From: a virus
Strand: one strand, 5' to 3'
Length of the DNA stretch: 42,145 nucleotides
Virus record (IMG/VR): IMGVR_UViG_3300030382_003558
Location: 4,473-46,617 of that record
Below the pieces are notes generated by a model. The model was not told the DNA's origin. It saw only the letters and a list, made by a program, of their open reading frames with translations, and did not search any database. A program made the position numbers and the translations under genes. Positions 38,880 to 42,145 of the stretch are shown here, in pieces (the first letter of the stretch is position 1; every line of letters begins with the position of its first letter).

Positions 38880-39278
38880 ATGACCCCAGAACTAGGAACC
38901 AAAGAGTTTGCTAAGCTAATAACTTCCGAACTCATGGAATGGACAGCCTCAATAGAAGAAAAATATGGAGGAGATGTTTGGAGATACTTCGCTATTAACG
39001 CCACCTCTTTTGTCCCAGAAGGAGACTCAAGCTCTGTAGGAATATTTGCAGCAGGAAGAGAGATAAACATACTAAGTGGCTTATTTAAGTGGATGGATGA
39101 AACAGCCCACACAAGAAAGAGTATGGGATTAGTAGATGATGCACAGGTGGAGCTAGTAAGAATGGCTAGTGTGCTGGATCTTATAGCTTCCTCTAAAGGA
39201 TGGATGTTTGATACAAGCCCCATAAAACCCGATGACGTACAAATAAGTACAGGAAAATCCAACATCCCCACTAAGTAG
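38880..39278 (+). CDS. Protein of unknown function upstream of helicase
   Basis: 132 residues, MTPELGTKEFAKLITSELME at the start, helical, with a small hydrophobic middle (YFAINATSFVPE) and a C-terminal tail with no motif. TACCAAT eight bases before ATG. It precedes and touches the DnaB-like gene, so a replication accessory (loader or inhibitor) is possible but there is no ATPase motif. Confidence 0.55.
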   Translation: MTPELGTKEFAKLITSELMEWTASIEEKYGGDVWRYFAINATSFVPEGDSSSVGIFAAGREINILSGLFKWMDETAHTRKSMGLVDDAQVELVRMASVLDLIASSKGWMFDTSPIKPDDVQISTGKSNIPTK

Positions 39279-40552
39279 TGTCTGTACCAATGTCCCTCCC
39301 GGCAGAGAAGGAAGCACTCTACAAGATGATTGCGAATAGCGACAAGGTACTAGCCCGAACACTGGTCCCCGAAGACTTCCACGATCCTGTACACAGGGAT
39401 ATCTTTGTCGCTGAAGCCAAGCTCGTAATAGAGTATGGCACTGGAGACTTTGTGAGTATTGCGGAAGCTATGAAGGATAATGTAGGAGTACAGAAAGCAG
39501 GCGGAAGTGCATACCTTGCACAGCTCTGCATCCTAGATGTACCAGAATCTCCTACTGCCGGAATCATCCGCATCCTGAAAGCCAGACGAATAGAGAGAGA
39601 TATGGTGCAAGCTGCATCTGAGATGCATACCAAGGAAGCGAAAGAAGTCCCTGCACACTTGATGGTCCTGAGCAAAGAAATGGGACAACTGCTACCTACG
39701 GAAGATGACGATCAGCGGATACGGATAATAAAGGCTGCTAATGAGGGAACAAACACAATTTCTACAGGATATAAGCACATGGATGAGGTATTTGGCGGAG
39801 GCTTTAAGGACGGAGCGCTGTATACCTTTGCCTCCAGACCCGGAGGAGGAAAAAGCACCCTTCTGGCGAACTTTGGAGCGCACCTGATAGATAAGGAGCG
39901 AGATTTCCTATTTATCTCCTTAGAAATGACGGAAAACGAGGTAATGGAGAAGTTACTACAGGCAACCTACGATATTTACCAGAAAGCAGCGCAAGATGAG
40001 ATGGAAGATCTGCTATCACCCATAAAATCACCCTTCACCATAAACGATACGAGCTTTACCTTAGACAAAGTAACCACAGAAATACTCTGCAGCGATGCAC
40101 CCATCATCTTCATAGACTATATACAGCTAATCCGTGACCCATCCGCCTCTACGAAACTAGCGGAAGTCACCAACATCACCAGAACACTGAAACTTTTGGC
40201 GATGGAGATAAAAAAACCCATAGTGACCGCCTGCCAGATGAGTAGAGCGATAGAACAAGACAATGCGAAGAAGAAACCACACCTACGAAGGGAACCCTAC
40301 CTCAGCGACCTACGAGAATCCGGCTCCATAGAGCAAGACAGCAACGTAGTATGCTTTTTGTGGAACGATGCCAGCCAAGAGTCCGAGGAGGAGAAGGCTG
40401 TACAGAGTACAGTAGACGATATGCAAGGATACGAACCAAGTAAGCTAGAGATTATAGTGCGGAAGAACAGATCTGGACCCGAAACGTACACCGGAAAACA
40501 TATAGAGCTTACCTTTGATATGCCTAAATCCCGAATCTATGAAACGATCTAA
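39278..40552 (+). CDS. dnaB: DnaB-family replicative helicase
   Basis: 424 residues from GTG at 39278 (an ATG at 39290 is an alternative). The N-terminal domain fits DnaB-N (EKEALYKMIANSDKVLART, DFHDPVHRDIFVAEAKLVI). The RecA-like domain has STGYKHMDEVFGGGFKDGAL, Walker A SRPGGGKST at 186-194, the FISLEMTENEV motif at 212-222, Walker B IIFIDYIQLI at 276-285, the CQMSRAIEQ motif at 319-327, and PYLSDLRESGSIEQDSNVV at 340-358. It would unwind the phage replication fork. It is the only certain replication enzyme here; polymerase and primase must come from the host or lie outside the window. No primase domain. Confidence 0.92.
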   Translation: MSVPMSLPAEKEALYKMIANSDKVLARTLVPEDFHDPVHRDIFVAEAKLVIEYGTGDFVSIAEAMKDNVGVQKAGGSAYLAQLCILDVPESPTAGIIRILKARRIERDMVQAASEMHTKEAKEVPAHLMVLSKEMGQLLPTEDDDQRIRIIKAANEGTNTISTGYKHMDEVFGGGFKDGALYTFASRPGGGKSTLLANFGAHLIDKERDFLFISLEMTENEVMEKLLQATYDIYQKAAQDEMEDLLSPIKSPFTINDTSFTLDKVTTEILCSDAPIIFIDYIQLIRDPSASTKLAEVTNITRTLKLLAMEIKKPIVTACQMSRAIEQDNAKKKPHLRREPYLSDLRESGSIEQDSNVVCFLWNDASQESEEEKAVQSTVDDMQGYEPSKLEIIVRKNRSGPETYTGKHIELTFDMPKSRIYETI

Positions 40553-40755
40553 GCAACAAAAGCCTCATAGTCCTCCTTCGTAAGCTCCATAATATTCAGG
40601 ATAACTACCTTCTCCAGACTGTAGCCTGACTCTTTGTACAACTCCTTCCGTAGCGCTGTATGGTTGCAGTAGCTTGCAGACTCCCAAGAGTAAGAGCCAA
40701 AGCCCACAGTACCATCCTTAGAGGTTGCCTGAAAGGAACAGTAGAAGTATCTCAT
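40549..40755 (-). CDS. Small conserved-looking protein
   Basis: 68 residues, MRYFYCSFQATSKDGTVGFG at the start, alpha/beta (QATSKDGTVGFGSYSWESAS; EKVVILNIMELTKEDYEAFV). The pattern of a short strand-rich protein ending in a helix with ILNIMELTKEDY is common among small phage proteins. Convergent with the helicase, four-base overlap. Function unknown. Confidence 0.55.
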   Translation of the reverse strand: MRYFYCSFQATSKDGTVGFGSYSWESASYCNHTALRKELYKESGYSLEKVVILNIMELTKEDYEAFVA

Positions 40756-41039
40756 TCCTCCTCTGGGGTAACTTTTACATAACTACCAGTATCACACGCC
40801 TCTAGCTCCATCCTCCTACGATTCTCAACATCCTTCTCCACACTCCGTACAGCTGCCTTAGCAAGTTCTTCTGGATCAGAGTACTCCAGTGGCGGTAAAT
40901 CATCAGAATGCCAGCCAACCATATTCTCAACTGCTATCTTCCTCTTGAGAGCCTTCTTTATCTTAGCCTTCTCAGCACGTGTTAGGCGCACATGAGTACG
41001 CTTCTTCTTGCCCTTTGGATATGGGAAGAGGGTGAACAT
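40752..41039 (-). CDS. Small basic-acidic helical protein
   Basis: 95 residues. Very basic N-terminus (PKGKKKRTHVRLTRAEKAKI then KKALKRK) likely to bind nucleic acid, followed by an acidic C-terminal half (EYSDPEELAKAAVRSVEKDV, ending TPEEE). Its stop overlaps the next gene and its start abuts the upstream stop, as in a translationally coupled operon. Family not recognised. Confidence 0.5.
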   Translation of the reverse strand: MFTLFPYPKGKKKRTHVRLTRAEKAKIKKALKRKIAVENMVGWHSDDLPPLEYSDPEELAKAAVRSVEKDVENRRRMELEACDTGSYVKVTPEEE

Positions 41040-41278
41040 TAGTAATTATCGGGATTTTCATGCATTTCTCCTACAGAATACCTAAAGTAATCCGCAAGAC
41101 ATCTATAACAAGGCGACCACTCATCCTCCCTCGTAGCACCCACATCAAAACTATAGATAGCATCAGATTCAAATCCGCACTTAGTACACTTGTAGTACTT
41201 GCCCTTCCTCACCTTGAGCTGGGGATCGGTATACTTCTTCTTACTGCCAGAGAATAGTGATCTAAGAGTGTCGCTCAT
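41039..41278 (-). CDS. Zinc-ribbon protein
   Basis: 79 residues from ATG at 41278 (a GTG six bases upstream is possible). Basic N-terminus (SLFSGSKKKYTDPQLKVRKG), then a ribbon KYYKCTKCGFESDAIYSF...CYRCLADYF with CxxC twice. The end (GEMHENPDNY) lacks motifs. Small single-ribbon proteins of this kind may bind nucleic acid or host RNA polymerase; not demonstrable here. Confidence 0.6.
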   Translation of the reverse strand: MSDTLRSLFSGSKKKYTDPQLKVRKGKYYKCTKCGFESDAIYSFDVGATREDEWSPCYRCLADYFRYSVGEMHENPDNY

Positions 41279-41457
41279 TTGCACTTACAGGAAACATACT
41301 TACACTCCTTACACGCTATCTCCTCCACGCCATACACATCAAAGTCCTTCGTAGCCAACCCATAGAACGTAACAGGGGAAGGTCTAGTACGACCCTTCAT
41401 GTCTATGGAAGCAGCTATCTCTCTAGCCCGGTTGTGGATCCACTCGCTAGGCTTCAC
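41275..41457 (-). CDS. MKPSEWI-family small protein, copy A
   Basis: 60 residues. N-terminus MKPSEWIHNRAREIAAS is shared with the two upstream genes. The C-terminus has cysteines ACKECKYVSCKCK (zinc-knuckle pattern). Its start lies inside the upstream gene's end. Related protein architecture in the tandem neighbours indicates duplication. Confidence 0.6.
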   Translation of the reverse strand: MKPSEWIHNRAREIAASIDMKGRTRPSPVTFYGLATKDFDVYGVEEIACKECKYVSCKCK

Positions 41458-41650
41458 AGGTACAAGGGGTATACAAGTCTCCCTCTACTACATGCTTACA
41501 CTTATCACACAGAACGATATCTAAAAATAGGTTGTCTAGCAGGTCTGTAACAGCTTTCAGCTCATACTGCGCTCTAGAGAACGGCAAAGGCTCACCATCC
41601 TCCTTATGTAGCTTTTCGGCCTGCATCTGAATCCAAAGGCTAGGCCTCAT
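41447..41650 (-). CDS. MRPSLWI-family small protein, copy B
   Basis: 67 residues from ATG at 41650. N-terminus MRPSLWIQMQAEKLHKEDG matches its neighbours (M-(K/R)-P-S-x-W-I-x(2)-(R/Q)-A-x-(E/K)). The middle is helical, and the C-terminus has CDKCKHVVEGDLYTPCTCEA, four cysteines. It overlaps genes on both sides by 11 bases. Confidence 0.6.
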   Translation of the reverse strand: MRPSLWIQMQAEKLHKEDGEPLPFSRAQYELKAVTDLLDNLFLDIVLCDKCKHVVEGDLYTPCTCEA

Positions 41651-41834
41651 CTGCAGAGGGAACATCCACAGTAGTATCCTCTGGAGTAAGCTCTCTCTCC
41701 TCTAAGTCAACAGCATCAAACTCCATCATCCTATCCAGCATATCTATCAAGGCCTGTACAACCATAACTTCCGGGTTTCCTTTACCAGCATCTAACTCTT
41801 CTGCACGTTGCTTTATCCACTCAGAGGGTTTCAT
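41640..41834 (-). CDS. MKPSEWI-family small protein, copy C
   Basis: 64 residues. N-terminus MKPSEWIKQRAEELDAGKG, central helix (EVMVVQALIDMLDRMMEFD), and an acidic tail (ELTPEDTTVDVPSADEA) without cysteines, unlike copies A and B. It is the first gene of the array in transcription order. Upstream sequence 41835-41870 holds TTGACA (41865-41860, minus) but no good -10 at normal spacing; TATAGA five bases before the ATG could serve. Confidence 0.6.
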   Translation of the reverse strand: MKPSEWIKQRAEELDAGKGNPEVMVVQALIDMLDRMMEFDAVDLEERELTPEDTTVDVPSADEA

Positions 41835-41885
41835 ATACGTCTATAAAATACACTAAGTTTGTCAAGGAGGCAACTCTATTTATAA

Positions 41886-42134
41886 CTAACAAGGCGGAAG
41901 ATCAGGATGCTTTCGACCTCGCCCTGTAATCTCCTTCATCTCCTGCTCCAGAGTAAGCTCCTGAGCGTACATATCAGCTTTCGTCTTCCTGTCTCGTTTA
42001 TACTGACCGAGAAGTAGAACAAAATCCTTAGTTTCCTCCCGGTATGCTGCAGTACGGACATACCAGTTTTCTCCTTCAACCTCTACATCTCCCTCTATAA
42101 GAGCAGATGTTATTACTACTTTGGCGACTATCAT
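41886..42134 (-). CDS. Small protein of unknown function at window end
   Basis: 82 residues, MIVAKVVITSALIEGDVEVE at the start. The first half is beta-rich with a repeated strand-turn pattern (EVEGENWYVRTAAYREETKD); the second half is charged helix. Its ATG is 12 bases from the window edge, so signals upstream are missing. Function unknown. Confidence 0.55.
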   Translation of the reverse strand: MIVAKVVITSALIEGDVEVEGENWYVRTAAYREETKDFVLLLGQYKRDRKTKADMYAQELTLEQEMKEITGRGRKHPDLPPC

Positions 42135-42145
42135 GTTATTATTGG

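Noticed and set aside
1-42145. Integrase, attachment sites or lysogeny module
   Set aside because: Two XRE-type regulators exist, but no tyrosine or serine recombinase motif, excisionase or att-like repeat next to a tRNA was seen; the 37-bp repeat lies inside genes.
1-42145. CRISPR array or insertion sequence
   Set aside because: No regularly spaced short repeats and no transposase; the only repeats are the 37-bp pair and an in-gene 30-bp tandem.

Overview
The window is almost entirely phage DNA: about 42 kb of densely packed, mostly plus-strand genes from a double-stranded DNA tailed phage with a short (podovirus-like) tail. The basis for this is a terminase large subunit, a portal of about 650 residues, a scaffold, a major capsid protein, a head-tail adaptor, a nozzle-like beta-rich protein, LamG and glycine-rich fibre-like proteins, a lysis cassette and very large internal (ejection) proteins, with no tape-measure, sheath or tail-tube gene. 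The standard genetic code is used (TGA, TAG and TAA all end genes). No integrase, DNA polymerase, tRNA or CRISPR array is visible, so this may be part of a longer genome. The host cannot be named from the sequence.

Layout. 1-9564 is an early/accessory region of small genes: many zinc-knuckle proteins, an XRE-type regulator, an HNH-AP2 endonuclease, a membrane-anchored lytic transglycosylase, a probable ssDNA-binding protein, and a tightly coupled set of secreted peptide, Fic AMPylase and papain-like protease. 9565-10185 (minus) is an HNH endonuclease. 10251-17647 holds packaging and head genes (terminase, portal, scaffold, capsid, decoration-like protein), closed by a terminator at 17672-17697. 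A new promoter at 17792-17820 starts the tail region: coiled-coil proteins, repeat protein, LamG protein, adaptor, nozzle and fibre, to 27223. 27313-28903 is the lysis region (coiled-coil/TM protein, M15 endolysin, holin candidate) with a second HNH-AP2 gene inside it. After a terminator-like hairpin comes a frameshifted nuclease-like gene, then four internal/ejection proteins to 37870. 37848-38543 (minus) is a glycosyltransferase. 38587-40552 includes a DnaB-type helicase. 40549-42134 (minus) is a run of small overlapping genes including three paralogues that begin M(K/R)PS.WI.

Expression signals stand out. Almost no gene has a Shine-Dalgarno sequence. Many genes inside operons have a G-poor leader with CCC(C) about 8 nt before ATG. 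Several genes in the accessory regions have TACCAAT (or ACCAAT) 4-8 nt before ATG. Eleven genes at promoter-proximal positions instead have a sigma70-like -10 hexamer ending only 5-8 nt before the start codon in ten cases (5-6 nt in seven of them), which predicts leaderless mRNAs. Several leaders between genes can fold into multi-stem RNAs. These signals, a U_UUU_UUA frameshift site in a nuclease-like gene, and an exact 37-bp repeat carrying the portal start codon are the most novel content.
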